The notes: a model not told the origin generated them from the sequence alone. DNA of 64,000 nt from Anaeroplasma bactoclasticum (GCF_003550015.1 NZ_QXEV01000002.1:124001-188000), one strand, 5' to 3'. Counted from the stretch's first letter, positions 16,754-25,411 are shown. Numbers and translations: made by a program.

Positions 16754-18297
16754 TATTTGTTACCTCCCTTTAAGGAAACCTTAATTTGGGATTTATCAAT
16801 AATAACAGAAACAGTATCCTCTTCGTTCCATAGCCATTCACTATTTAACATGAAATCCTCCTCCTCAGGAGTTCTTACGATGATTTCGTAGTGATCACCT
16901 AAGTAAATCATAGAAATGATATTACCTTTGATTTCACTTGCATCTAAATCATCTGAAATTTGAATTGCTTCAAATGGAACTTCAACATTAATTGCCATAT
17001 TTTCATAATGGATAACACGACCATTTTCATCCACTAATTCATCATTTTCATTGAAAGAAGAATTAGGGAATAGGGATGTAATATCAAAATCGAAGTCTGC
17101 GTTTGCAAATTCAATTTGATGATTCTTAGTAATAAAGCCATCATAGAAATTAGAAGTATATGGCTTTTTCATGATTTGAATATTAACTGGATCTACAGAT
17201 AAACCAACAGTGATGCCTTCCTCTAAATATTTTGTAGATTGTACGATTAGCTCATTTTTACCAATCATTACAATATATTCATAATGCATACCCTTAAAAA
17301 TTCTTGATGCGATAACACCATCAATTGTGCCTTTTCCTCCTTCGGATAAAATAACATCCTCAGGACGAATAACCACATCTACCTTTTCGTTTACCTGAAA
17401 TTTACCAAAATCTACTGGGTCTGCATCAAAATATGCACCTAAGAAACGTACCTTGTTATCCTTAGCCATAGTTCCTGTATAAATAGAGGATTCACCTATG
17501 AAGTCTGCAACAAAGGAATTGATTGGTTCATCATAAATTCCCTTAGGGTCTCCAATTTGCTGAATGTTACCATCGTTCATAACAACAATAGTATCACTCA
17601 TAGTTAATGCTTCCTCTTGGTCATGAGTTACATAAATGAAGGTAATGCCTAATTGCTTATGCATAGCTTTAAGCTCAAGCTGCATTTCCTTTCTCATTTT
17701 TAAATCTAGTGCGCCAAGTGGTTCATCAAGAAGAAGAATTTCTGGTTCGTTAACGATAGCTCTTGCGATAGCGATTCTTTGCTGCTGTCCACCAGATAAT
17801 GTAGAGATAGGTCTTTTTTCAAAGCCTTCTAGATCTACAATCTTTAATGCATTAGATACCTTTTCGTGAATGACTTGCTTATCTAAATGCTTATATTTGA
17901 TTTTTGGATTACCATTCTTATCTAATACCTTATTACCATCCTTATCTAAAACCTCACAAGGGATTTTCTTAAGCTTTAATCCAAAGGCAATGTTGTCATA
18001 AACATTTAAATGCTGGAATAATGCATATCTTTGAAATACTGTATTAATAGGTCTTTTATGTGGTGGAAGAAGAGAAATATCCCTTCCATTTAATAAAATT
18101 TCACCTGATGTAGGTAATTCAAAGCCTGCAATCATTCTTAATGTTGTGGTTTTACCACATCCTGAAGGTCCAAGAAAAGTAACAAATTCTCCTTTCTTGA
18201 CCTTTAGGTTAAAGTTCTCAACAGCGTAAAATTCGCTGTTTTCATACATCTTAAAGACGTTATTTAATTCAATTATGTAATTTGTTTCCTTTTCCAT
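16753..18297 (-). CDS. potA: Polyamine ABC transporter ATP-binding protein PotA, enlarged
   Basis: This 514-residue ATPase energises the PotBC channel. Walker A is GPSGCGKTTT near residue 43, the signature is LSGGQQQRIAIARA, and Walker B ILLLDEPLGALD and the switch THDQEEALT follow. It is about 140 residues longer than usual. One extra segment lies between the Q-loop region and the signature and contains an 8-residue tandem repeat (VLDKDGNK then VLDKNGNP). The rest is an insertion in the C-terminal TOBE-type regulatory domain (NENDELVDENGRV). An AAGGAGG site precedes the ATG. It is the first gene of the operon, behind a promoter at 18396-18424 and a leader hairpin. Confidence 0.92.
   Translation of the reverse strand: MEKETNYIIELNNVFKMYENSEFYAVENFNLKVKKGEFVTFLGPSGCGKTTTLRMIAGFELPTSGEILLNGRDISLLPPHKRPINTVFQRYALFQHLNVYDNIAFGLKLKKIPCEVLDKDGNKVLDKNGNPKIKYKHLDKQVIHEKVSNALKIVDLEGFEKRPISTLSGGQQQRIAIARAIVNEPEILLLDEPLGALDLKMRKEMQLELKAMHKQLGITFIYVTHDQEEALTMSDTIVVMNDGNIQQIGDPKGIYDEPINSFVADFIGESSIYTGTMAKDNKVRFLGAYFDADPVDFGKFQVNEKVDVVIRPEDVILSEGGKGTIDGVIASRIFKGMHYEYIVMIGKNELIVQSTKYLEEGITVGLSVDPVNIQIMKKPYTSNFYDGFITKNHQIEFANADFDFDITSLFPNSSFNENDELVDENGRVIHYENMAINVEVPFEAIQISDDLDASEIKGNIISMIYLGDHYEIIVRTPEEEDFMLNSEWLWNEEDTVSVIIDKSQIKVSLKGGNK
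17905..17952 (-). repeat. 24-bp tandem duplication inside potA
   Basis: Two adjacent 24-base units (17905-17928 and 17929-17952) differ at a few positions and encode VLDKNGNP and VLDKDGNK. It looks like a slippage duplication within the extra loop of PotA. Confidence 0.8.
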
Positions 18298-18323
18298 GTT
18301 TACCTCCTTGTAAAAAAGAAAAT

Positions 18324-18363
18324 CTTAACACGAAATAAAAATTTGCTTTCCCTTCATGTTAAG
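18324..18363 (-). promoter_or_regulatory. Hairpin/palindrome in the pot leader
   Basis: On the minus strand CTTAACATGAA and TTCGTGTTAAG form an 11-bp stem with one G-U pair and an 18-base loop. It lies about 20 bases before the potA ribosome site. It has no U-tract, so it is not a terminator. It could be a repressor operator or an RNA control element for polyamine uptake. Confidence 0.5.
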
Positions 18364-18395
18364 ACAATCAGTTTTGCCAGTTTATTAAATAAAAT

Positions 18396-18424
18396 TTAAT
18401 ACATAACTAGTCTTATTTTATCAA
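18396..18424 (-). promoter_or_regulatory. Promoter of potABCD
   Basis: On the minus strand TTGATA (18424-18419), a 17-bp spacer and TATTAA (18401-18396) lie about 100 bases upstream of potA, placing the hairpin at 18324-18363 in the untranslated leader. The stretch 18425-18617 beyond holds no gene; its only marked feature is the palindrome GCGATAGTATCGC at 18584-18596. Confidence 0.6.
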
Positions 18425-18617
18425 ATTCAGTTTGAAATGCAATGAAAAAATAAAAATAATCCCTAGAAATAAAATTTTAAAATGCAATGTTATTCTCAAA
18501 TTATATTTAGTGACACCGTGTTTCATTTCTAATAATAACGTTTGTTTTTGTTGTTTTTGCAATATATGTGTCATTATAGGCTGGCGATAGTATCGCAAAA
18601 TTTAAATTAGTAGATAA

Positions 18618-18734
18618 GAATATAGAAAAAAATTTTTAAGAGTTAGTGCTTTTGCTGGCTTAGCAGTTTTTGTTGTTGTATTAGCTTCTTGTGGTGAGAA
18701 TATTGATTTAACTACTAGAGCTATAGTATTATAA
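18618..18734 (+). pseudogene. Decayed lipoprotein gene, relic of the downstream family
   Basis: From 18627 the frame reads KKFLRVSAFAGLAVF, then VVVLASCGENIDL, and stops at 18734. This is the lipoprotein signal peptide and lipobox of the 18888 gene. The start codon is destroyed: where the intact paralogue has ATGAAAAAAATG, this copy has ATAGAAAAAAAT, so there is no ATG and an in-frame stop lies just upstream. Everything after the first residues of the mature protein is missing. A terminator still follows (18741-18772), which suggests an internal deletion of a once complete gene. Confidence 0.75.
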
Positions 18735-18740
18735 GTATTA

Positions 18741-18772
18741 GATGTTATGACAAACTATAACATCTTTTTTTC
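18741..18772 (+). terminator. Terminator retained after the lipoprotein relic
   Basis: GATGTTAT (18741-18748) pairs with ATAACATC (18757-18764) and is followed by TTTTTTTCTT. Confidence 0.7.
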
Positions 18773-18812
18773 TTGTTATAAAAAGCACAAAAACTGGTAG
18801 AGTGTCCATAAT

Positions 18813-18840
18813 TTGATTAAATGTGAAAATGTAGTATAAT
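18813..18840 (+). promoter_or_regulatory. Promoter of the first lipoprotein gene
   Basis: TTGATT (18813-18818), a 16-bp spacer and TATAAT (18835-18840). A strong AAAAGGAG ribosome site stands before the ATG at 18888. Confidence 0.7.
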
Positions 18841-18887
18841 ATAATATGCAATAAAGCAAAAACAAAACAAAAAAAGGAGACAAAAAA

Positions 18888-20222
18888 ATGAAAAAAATGT
18901 TTTTAAGAGCTAGTGCTTTCGCTGGCTTAGCTTTTAGTGCTTTAGCTTTAGCATCCTGTGGTGGATCTAGCGAAGTTGAAGTAAAGGATGCACAAGGCAA
19001 TACTGTTAAGATTAGCCAGACAGAGGATTCTGAGGCTGTAACAAAGGCTTTAGTAGTAGTTGCTCAGAATGGTATGACAAAGACAGAGAAGAATTATGCA
19101 TTCTCTGTTGATGCAAAGGTTGATGCAAATATTAATGTATCTCTTCAGGGAATTACAGGTAATATTGCTGCTAATGCTAGTGCATATGTAGGTGCAACTT
19201 TAGGTAATAAGACTTATAAGGCTTATACTCCAACAGAAGAAGGTTATGCTGAGGCAGATAATACTGAAGCAGCTGCATTCTTAAAGCAGAATTTAGGTCT
19301 ATTAGCATCTTTAGATGGTTCTGTTAAGTTCTCTAATGTTACTGTAGATGAAAAGTATGAAGGTTTTGCAAATTATTCTAAAGAAATGCTTGATGCTGTT
19401 AAGGAATCAGTTTCAGGATACAATAACAAGACTGCAACTGCAAAGGCAAGAGCATTCTTATATGATGGTGCATTCTATGTTGAATTAGATGCAAATGCTC
19501 CAAAGGAAATGGCAAATGCAAAAGAAGATTTAGCTTTAAATTATTATGGTAAGATGGCATTACCTTTAGATGATATGGCTGCTATGGTTTCTACAGCTTT
19601 ATCTGATTACCAGACATTAAGCTATGATGAATTTATCGAGAAGTATTCTTCTATGTTAGAAATGTTTAATATTTCTTTACCTACAATGCCAATGGGAAGC
19701 TTATCTATTCCTGATGATTTCTTCACAAGTGAAGATTATACTAAGGTAGTAAATGCTGTTAAGGCTTTAGGTGTTAAGATTTCTTCTGTTAATAACAATA
19801 ATGTTACATTCAGTGTAGATTTAACTGTTAACAAGTTATTAGAGGCTGCTAAGTCTTATCTAGGTGAAGAAGCAGTTACTGCTATGGTTTCTACTTTAGG
19901 TTTAGATAATGTTAATAAGGATACTACATTCTTATCTTTATCTATTTCATATGATGTTGTAAAGAACGTAGTAACTCAAGTTAAGGCTTCTTCACAGGCA
20001 GTAGATGTTATTGCTACATTAGTAAATGTAGTTGCAAATGTTATCTCTATGATGCAGGGCTCAACTGGTGGTACAGCTTTAATTCCTGAAGGTGCTTTAA
20101 CTGGTAATTTCTCATTTGAGGCTAACTTCAAGGTTGATGGCGATGTAAGCTTCACAGCTGCTCCAAACAGCTCTTATGAATATGCTGATTTAGATTTAGG
20201 CGAATTACCATTTGCTGCTTAA
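18888..20222 (+). CDS. Surface lipoprotein, tandem family copy 1, function unknown
   Basis: This 444-residue protein has a lipoprotein signal ending LALASC (Cys24). The mature start carries the family block EVKDAQGNTVKISQTEDSEAV (only slightly varied in copies 2 and 3). The remainder is Ala/Ser/Val-rich with alternating hydrophobic patterns suggesting beta structure, and it ends with YEYADLDLGELPF. I do not recognise a known domain. Codon use is strongly biased (AAG, CAG, GCT, TCT preferred over the AAA and CAA of ordinary neighbours), as in the PFOR gene, so it is probably an abundant surface protein. It has its own promoter and terminator, so the three copies are separately expressed units. 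Confidence 0.85.
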   Translation: MKKMFLRASAFAGLAFSALALASCGGSSEVEVKDAQGNTVKISQTEDSEAVTKALVVVAQNGMTKTEKNYAFSVDAKVDANINVSLQGITGNIAANASAYVGATLGNKTYKAYTPTEEGYAEADNTEAAAFLKQNLGLLASLDGSVKFSNVTVDEKYEGFANYSKEMLDAVKESVSGYNNKTATAKARAFLYDGAFYVELDANAPKEMANAKEDLALNYYGKMALPLDDMAAMVSTALSDYQTLSYDEFIEKYSSMLEMFNISLPTMPMGSLSIPDDFFTSEDYTKVVNAVKALGVKISSVNNNNVTFSVDLTVNKLLEAAKSYLGEEAVTAMVSTLGLDNVNKDTTFLSLSISYDVVKNVVTQVKASSQAVDVIATLVNVVANVISMMQGSTGGTALIPEGALTGNFSFEANFKVDGDVSFTAAPNSSYEYADLDLGELPFAA

Positions 20223-20231
20223 TTAAATAGT

Positions 20232-20263
20232 ATAGGGTCAGCCGCATGGCTGGCCTTTTTTTT
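20232..20263 (+). terminator. Terminator after lipoprotein copy 1
   Basis: GGTCAGCC (20236-20243), loop GCAT, GGCTGGCC (20248-20255), then eight T. Confidence 0.9.
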
Positions 20264-20289
20264 GACTTTTTTAAAAAAAAGAGTATTAT
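20262..20289 (+). promoter_or_regulatory. Promoter of lipoprotein copy 2
   Basis: TTGACT (20262-20267), a 16-bp spacer and TATTAT (20284-20289). It starts inside the T-run of the preceding terminator. Confidence 0.55.
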
Positions 20290-20329
20290 ATAAGTACTTA
20301 AAACAAAAACAAAAAGGAGATTTAAAATT

Positions 20330-21664
20330 ATGAAAAAAGCGTTTATGAGCGTTTTTGCTTTTTCAGGCTTAGCACTAAGTGCATTTGCTCTTGCATCTTG
20401 TGGTGAAGCTAAAGAAGTAGAAATTAAGGATTTAAATGGAGAGACTTATAAGATTAGCCAAACAGAGGATGCACAATCTGTATCTAAGGCTATGGTTTTA
20501 GCAGTAAATCAGGTAGTATCTTCCAATACAGATAAGATTTATGCAATTGGCTTAGATGCATCTATTAATGGAGATATTACTGCATCATCTTATGGTATTA
20601 CTGGTTCTGTAAAGTCAAATAATACTATTTCTGCAGGTGTATCAATTGGTACTAAAACATATAGAGATTGGACTGAAGAAGGAGTTGGAGATTATGATTA
20701 TAATCAAGAATTAAAAGATAATTTATCCTTCTATTTAAGTGCTAGTTCCAATAGTCATTGTACAAGCATGACAATAGATAAGAATGATGATAGTTTTAAG
20801 AATTTCACAGAAGAAGAATTAGAAAGTGCAAATAAAGTAATTTCTGCCTTAAATGGAAAGGATTTAACCGCAAACTATCGTATGTATTCCAATGGTGGAT
20901 ATATTTATGGTGAAATGGATGCAGAAATCCCACAAGAGTTTGCTAATGTATTCACACAAGTAGGTAACGAGCTTGAAGCAATCAATCATACATATGTTAA
21001 GGCTCCATATGATTTTGGAGATTCTGCTATACAAGTTTGCCAGGTATTAAATGATTATCAAACTAAGAGCTTAACTGAATTCTATGATACATATGGCACT
21101 TTAATTACAGGCTCCATGGGAGTATCTATTCCTTCTTTAAAGTTTGATGAGAACTATTTTGAATCAAAGGATTATCAGACTTTAGTTGATATGGTTTCAG
21201 CTATTGGGGTTAAAGTATCTAATGTTTCTAATGGTAATGTTACTTTTGAAGTAAATGTTACAGAAAAGGAAGTTGTTGAATTTGTAAAGAAGCTAGATGA
21301 TAGTGATGCATTACTTATTGCAAAGGCAATCTTCTCTGGTGAAAAATCCTTATTAGATGCATCTATTACTATTAATGTTGAAAATGGTAGATTAATATCT
21401 TTTAAGCTTTCTAGTGGTGCATTAGATATCGTTCCTCAAATGATTAATGTTTTAGTAAATGTAATTATTGGTGGCGCATTTAATAAAGATAAATCTGTTG
21501 AAGAAATTTTAGCCAATATGTCTCCAATTCCATTTGAATTATCTGGTTCTATTTCTTTTGAAGTTAACTTTAAATATAATGGTGATGTTAAAGTAGCAGA
21601 AAATCCAAAGAGTGATAAGACTTATCAAGAAGTAGAATCTATTGGTGATATCTTTAAATCCTAA
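20330..21664 (+). CDS. Surface lipoprotein, tandem family copy 2, function unknown
   Basis: This 444-residue paralogue of the neighbouring lipoproteins has signal MKKAFMSVFAFSGLALS with lipobox LASC (Cys24). The mature block EVEIKDLNGETYKISQTED is identical to copy 3 and similar to copy 1. The middle keeps the family pattern (QTxxLTEFYDTYG, VSNGNVTFEVNV). The DNA over the block is almost identical to that of copy 3 (around 20418-20468 and 21860-21911), evidence of recent duplication or gene conversion, whereas the rest has diverged. Codon bias is weaker than in copy 1. Function unknown. Confidence 0.85.
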   Translation: MKKAFMSVFAFSGLALSAFALASCGEAKEVEIKDLNGETYKISQTEDAQSVSKAMVLAVNQVVSSNTDKIYAIGLDASINGDITASSYGITGSVKSNNTISAGVSIGTKTYRDWTEEGVGDYDYNQELKDNLSFYLSASSNSHCTSMTIDKNDDSFKNFTEEELESANKVISALNGKDLTANYRMYSNGGYIYGEMDAEIPQEFANVFTQVGNELEAINHTYVKAPYDFGDSAIQVCQVLNDYQTKSLTEFYDTYGTLITGSMGVSIPSLKFDENYFESKDYQTLVDMVSAIGVKVSNVSNGNVTFEVNVTEKEVVEFVKKLDDSDALLIAKAIFSGEKSLLDASITINVENGRLISFKLSSGALDIVPQMINVLVNVIIGGAFNKDKSVEEILANMSPIPFELSGSISFEVNFKYNGDVKVAENPKSDKTYQEVESIGDIFKS

Positions 21665-21680
21665 TTAAATAAATTTAATT

Positions 21681-21703
21681 AACCAGCCTAGTGCTGGTTT
21701 TTC
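21681..21703 (+). terminator. Terminator after lipoprotein copy 2
   Basis: AACCAGC, loop CTAGT, GCTGGTT, then TTTC and further T-rich sequence. Confidence 0.8.
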
Positions 21704-21774
21704 TTTACTTTTTTTAATAACGGTAGTATTATGAAAAAGGCAGTAAAAAATTTAAATTATGAGGAGAGAAAAAA

Positions 21775-23124
21775 ATGAAAAAAATTATTTTAAGCTGTGG
21801 TGCAATCGCCACTTTAGCTTTAAGCAGCATTGCTTTAGCAAGTTGTGGTGGAGCTAGTGAAGTAGAGATTAAGGATTTAAATGGAGAGACTTATAAGATT
21901 AGCCAAACAGAGGATACAGAGGCTGTATCTAAGGCTTTAGTTTTAGCTTCCAAAAATGCATTAAGCGAGGATCAAGAAAAGCTTTATGCAATTGAAGCTG
22001 ATTTAGCACTTGATGGTAAAATCAATGTATCAGGCTTTAATGGATTAAATTTTAATATAGAATTAAATGCGAACGGAAAAGCTGGAGTATCTATTGGTAC
22101 TCACCAGTATCAGGGCCATTCTATGCAAGTGGAACCATCAGAAGAAGATATGTTAAGAGCTGAAGAAGAATTACTTAATAATTTAAAATTCTTAGCAGAA
22201 GGATCTGCTTCTTTAAAGTTTACAGATATTTCTTTAGATGAAAAATCTTCATTATATGATGGATTATCCGATGAAATTATGCAAAAGGATAGAGAGGCAG
22301 TTCAAAAGATTAAGGGAAAGTCTTTAACTGCTAATGCTAGAGTATTTATGTATGAAGGATATGGCTATACTGAAGTAGATTCAGCTACGCCAAAGGAATT
22401 GCTATTTAGCCCAACTTCAGGTGAATATCTTGAAAATCTTCAAAATGAATTCCATATGCATGAAAAAGCAGATATGCATAATATGGGTTATTCTAGTGTA
22501 GTTGCAACTTCATTACTTCATGATTATCAAACAATGACTTTAACTGAATTATTAGAAGCAGATGGCTCCTATATTCCAAATTATTTAAAATACCTAGGAA
22601 TTCCATTTAATATGGAAGATGCAAAATCTTTACTTTCTATGGGGAATATTGACGAGTCTTTCTATGAAAGTGATTCATATAAAATGATTAAGGCAGTTGT
22701 TGAGACAATAGGTATTAGCATTTCTAAGGTAGAAAATGATAATATTACCTTTGCTTTAGATTTAAATGAAAAGGAAATCCCAGCACTTGCAAAGAAATTA
22801 GGCTTAAAAGAAAGCCTAGGAATTTCAAATTTAGATTCCTTATTATCATTAATGTTTAATAATGATAATTCATTATTGAATCTATCTTTCTCTATGAATG
22901 CTAAAACTGGTAGATTAACAAATGTTACATTAAATTTAGAAAGAGTAGATAGAATCATTACAGCAGTAAAGCTAGCTGTTCCAACATCTTATTTCCCACT
23001 ACCTGATGAAGCAAGTGGAAATATTCATTTAACACTAGATGTTAAATATAATAATGATGTAAAATTAGATGCAGTACCTAATGCTTCATATGTATATGAA
23101 GAGCCTAATAAATATTTGCAGTAA
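21775..23124 (+). CDS. Surface lipoprotein, tandem family copy 3, function unknown
   Basis: This 449-residue third paralogue has signal MKKIILSCGAIATLALSSIA with lipobox LASC (Cys24; an earlier Cys8 is not in a lipobox). It has the EVEIKDLNGETYKISQTED block and the family motifs HDYQTMTLTELLEADG and ENDNITFALDLNEKEI. It is preceded by GAGGAGAG and followed by its own terminator. It is more charged and less strongly codon-biased than copy 1. Together with the relic at 18618, at least four copies once stood here, so the locus looks like an expanding surface-protein array. No enzymatic motif was recognised. Confidence 0.85.
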   Translation: MKKIILSCGAIATLALSSIALASCGGASEVEIKDLNGETYKISQTEDTEAVSKALVLASKNALSEDQEKLYAIEADLALDGKINVSGFNGLNFNIELNANGKAGVSIGTHQYQGHSMQVEPSEEDMLRAEEELLNNLKFLAEGSASLKFTDISLDEKSSLYDGLSDEIMQKDREAVQKIKGKSLTANARVFMYEGYGYTEVDSATPKELLFSPTSGEYLENLQNEFHMHEKADMHNMGYSSVVATSLLHDYQTMTLTELLEADGSYIPNYLKYLGIPFNMEDAKSLLSMGNIDESFYESDSYKMIKAVVETIGISISKVENDNITFALDLNEKEIPALAKKLGLKESLGISNLDSLLSLMFNNDNSLLNLSFSMNAKTGRLTNVTLNLERVDRIITAVKLAVPTSYFPLPDEASGNIHLTLDVKYNNDVKLDAVPNASYVYEEPNKYLQ

Positions 23125-23137
23125 TAAATAAAATAGA

Positions 23138-23167
23138 AATCAGCCAACAAAATGGCTGATTTTTTGA
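23138..23167 (+). terminator. Terminator after lipoprotein copy 3
   Basis: AATCAGCCA and TGGCTGATT form a 9-bp stem, followed by TTTTTG. Confidence 0.85.
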
Positions 23168-23185
23168 CCCCAAAGGAGAATAAAA

Positions 23186-23512
23186 ATGGACTCATTAAAG
23201 GAATTAAAATTAAAGATAGACGAGTTTACAGAAGAAAGAAATTGGAATCAATTTCATACACCATCTAACTTGGCTAAAAGTATTTCTATAGAAGCAGGAG
23301 AATTACTTGAGTGCTTCCAATGGAGTGATACAGATTATGATTTAAATCAAGTAGAAGAGGAGCTTGCGGATGTATTTAATTATTGTATCCAGCTTGCATC
23401 TGTACTAAATTTAGATGTTAAAGAAATAATATTAAAGAAAATGGAGAAGAATGCTAAGAAGTACCCTAAGGATAAGGCTTATGGTAATAGCGCTAAGTAT
23501 GATAAGCTATGA
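23186..23512 (+). CDS. MazG-like nucleotide pyrophosphohydrolase
   Basis: This 108-residue all-alpha NTP pyrophosphohydrolase is of the short MazG-like (RS21-C6 type) class. It shows ERNWNQFHTPSNLAKSI, the first metal-binding helix IEAGELLECFQW (ExxE motif) and the second EELADVFNYCIQLA (ExxD motif). Such enzymes hydrolyse non-canonical or excess nucleoside triphosphates to the monophosphate and sanitise the nucleotide pool. The stop codon TGA overlaps the ATG of the next gene (ATGA), so the two are coupled. Confidence 0.9.
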   Translation: MDSLKELKLKIDEFTEERNWNQFHTPSNLAKSISIEAGELLECFQWSDTDYDLNQVEEELADVFNYCIQLASVLNLDVKEIILKKMEKNAKKYPKDKAYGNSAKYDKL

Positions 23513-24201
23513 GAATAAATAATAATGGTAATAATATAAATTATATCCATGATAAAGCTGGTAATGATACATTAGTTGTAATGTTTCATGGACTTACAAT
23601 GTCTTCTATAATATATCCTTTTAATGAGTTAGCTAAAGATATATTAAAAATGGGCTATGATGTATTAAGATTCGATTTTATTGGTCATGGAGAATCCTAT
23701 GGAGATTCTAAGGATATGACATTGGAAAAAGAAATCCAAGATGCTAGCTTTATGATTGAAAGATTTAGGAAAGGATATAAAAAGCTTATTCTACTAGGCC
23801 ATTCTCAAGGTGGGCTTGTTGCAAATTACTTATCTACTTTATTTTGCCCAACTAAAGTCATTTTACTTGCTCCTGCATTTAATATATATGATTGTGTGAA
23901 AAATAAAATGTTTTTTGGAAAACCAATTAAAGAGGGAAAAGACCTTCATTTATGGAATATGACATTTACCAAGGAATATTTTCTTGATATTTCTGATGAA
24001 TCATATTATAATCTTAATCCATTCACTAAAGTTATAATCATTCATGGAAGCGAAGATATATTAGTTCCAATTTCTTATAGTATAAACCTTAAGGAAAAGT
24101 ATTCTAATGTATCTTTAAGAATTATTCCAAACAGTGACCATGAATTTATAGGCTTTTATGATGAATTGATTAAGGAAGTCGGTGAAGCTTTAAATGAATA
24201 A
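23509..24201 (+). CDS. Alpha/beta hydrolase (serine esterase/lipase-like)
   Basis: This 230-residue alpha/beta-hydrolase has the oxyanion region FHGLTMSS near 28, the nucleophile elbow GHSQGG with Ser near residue 103, the acid Asp in HGSEDILVP near 184 and the catalytic His in NSDHEF near 213. It has no signal peptide, so it is cytosolic. The substrate is unknown; the size and motifs fit carboxylesterases and acyl-thioesterase-like enzymes. Its 3' end overlaps the start of the barnase-like lipoprotein gene by 8 bases. Confidence 0.85.
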   Translation: MRINNNGNNINYIHDKAGNDTLVVMFHGLTMSSIIYPFNELAKDILKMGYDVLRFDFIGHGESYGDSKDMTLEKEIQDASFMIERFRKGYKKLILLGHSQGGLVANYLSTLFCPTKVILLAPAFNIYDCVKNKMFFGKPIKEGKDLHLWNMTFTKEYFLDISDESYYNLNPFTKVIIIHGSEDILVPISYSINLKEKYSNVSLRIIPNSDHEFIGFYDELIKEVGEALNE

Positions 24202-25387
24202 AAAATATTTAATACCATTTGTATTTACTATCTTTGTTTTAACAAGCTGTGGAGTAGATGCTAATAAAACAGCTACTTTAACAGAAACAACTACAAATAT
24301 AGAAACAACTACAACTAGTAGTACTATGGAGACTACAACAGAAACTCTAGAAACTACTACAACTACAGTTACTCCTACTACAACGAAGGAGAAAAAGGAA
24401 TTCTATACATATTCTAGCTTTATAGAAGAAGCCTTTGGTATAGATACTATTATTTATAATGTAGATGATACAAATCCATATGGTATTGATTTAACTATTT
24501 ATGGATCTAACATTTCTGCAATATTTTATGAGCCTAAAAATGTATCTAATCCATATACAAATTTATCCTTTGATGAATTTTATAATGATTATGAAATTGC
24601 AATAACTTATGAGGATGCTAAAAATAGAAGTGAATGTGGCTTTATTGCAGGAGATATTACACCACAGGGCTATTTACCTTTAGATAATGGAATAAAAGAA
24701 GAAGATACTTATATAAGAGTATCTACAGGAACTTATATTTTAGCTACTAATGGTAATTATATTGGTTATATTCCAAATACCTTTGGCTCTTATCATGCAA
24801 TATATTATGGATGTGGTTATGTATCAATGGAGGATGTAGCAGCATATTTACTCGCATTTGGTGAATTACCACCAAATAGTAATTATGGTACAAGTTCATA
24901 CGATAGAAACGAATGTATTGAAACATGGGGAATTTATGGAAGAGTAAATAAAGCAAACTTTTCTGGTGATGTAAATAGATACCCTTATGAGCCATTATTA
25001 CCTAATATTATGGGTGAAGATAGTATATATTATACTGAAACAGATTTTGGTACAACAGGTAGCTATAAATATAAATTCTATAGTAGAAAAGAACAAACAG
25101 TTAATTCTTATAATAATGGAGAATATATTGAAAGAAACATTTGTAGATTTGTATTTGTAAGTGATTATGATGTTAAAAGTATTGATGAAAGATATGTCTT
25201 CTATACTTATAATCATTATAATGATTTCCAAGAATATTTAAATTATGAAGGTGGATGGGGTTTAAGATTTGGCTGTGAGAGTGCTGGAAACCTTCCTTGT
25301 AGCTCAAGAAACGATTATGACGAATCTTTTACGCCTTCAACACAGTACCCTTCGACAATTATTAGACGTTTTAGTGAAATTGTCTAA
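24194..25387 (+). CDS. Lipoprotein with a C-terminal barnase-like ribonuclease domain
   Basis: This 397-residue protein has a signal peptide ending VLTSC (Cys19), then a Thr-rich stalk (about 25-70), an unrecognised middle domain and a C-terminal region (about 205-385) that follows barnase in order. VSMEDVAAYLLAFGELPPN corresponds to barnase helix 1 and its LPDN motif; FSGDVNRYPYEPLLP to GGDIFSNREGKLP; YTETDFGT to the strand with catalytic Glu73; CRFVFVSDYD to RILYSSD with Arg87; and YTYNHYNDF to the segment with His102. All three catalytic positions appear filled. It would act outside the cell, anchored to the membrane. No barstar-like inhibitor is next to it. The alignment was made by eye. 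Confidence 0.7.
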   Translation: MNKKYLIPFVFTIFVLTSCGVDANKTATLTETTTNIETTTTSSTMETTTETLETTTTTVTPTTTKEKKEFYTYSSFIEEAFGIDTIIYNVDDTNPYGIDLTIYGSNISAIFYEPKNVSNPYTNLSFDEFYNDYEIAITYEDAKNRSECGFIAGDITPQGYLPLDNGIKEEDTYIRVSTGTYILATNGNYIGYIPNTFGSYHAIYYGCGYVSMEDVAAYLLAFGELPPNSNYGTSSYDRNECIETWGIYGRVNKANFSGDVNRYPYEPLLPNIMGEDSIYYTETDFGTTGSYKYKFYSRKEQTVNSYNNGEYIERNICRFVFVSDYDVKSIDERYVFYTYNHYNDFQEYLNYEGGWGLRFGCESAGNLPCSSRNDYDESFTPSTQYPSTIIRRFSEIV

Positions 25388-25411
25388 AAAAATATAATTT
25401 CACATAATTTT

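Noticed and set aside
18584-18596. Palindrome GCGATAGTATCGC
   Set aside because: Perfect but isolated; no second copy, no promoter over it, and a one-base centre prevents a hairpin. Kept only as a note.
18413-18598. 61-codon minus-strand frame upstream of the pot operon
   Set aside because: No ribosome site, overlaps the pot promoter, and composition is that of translated AT-rich spacer.
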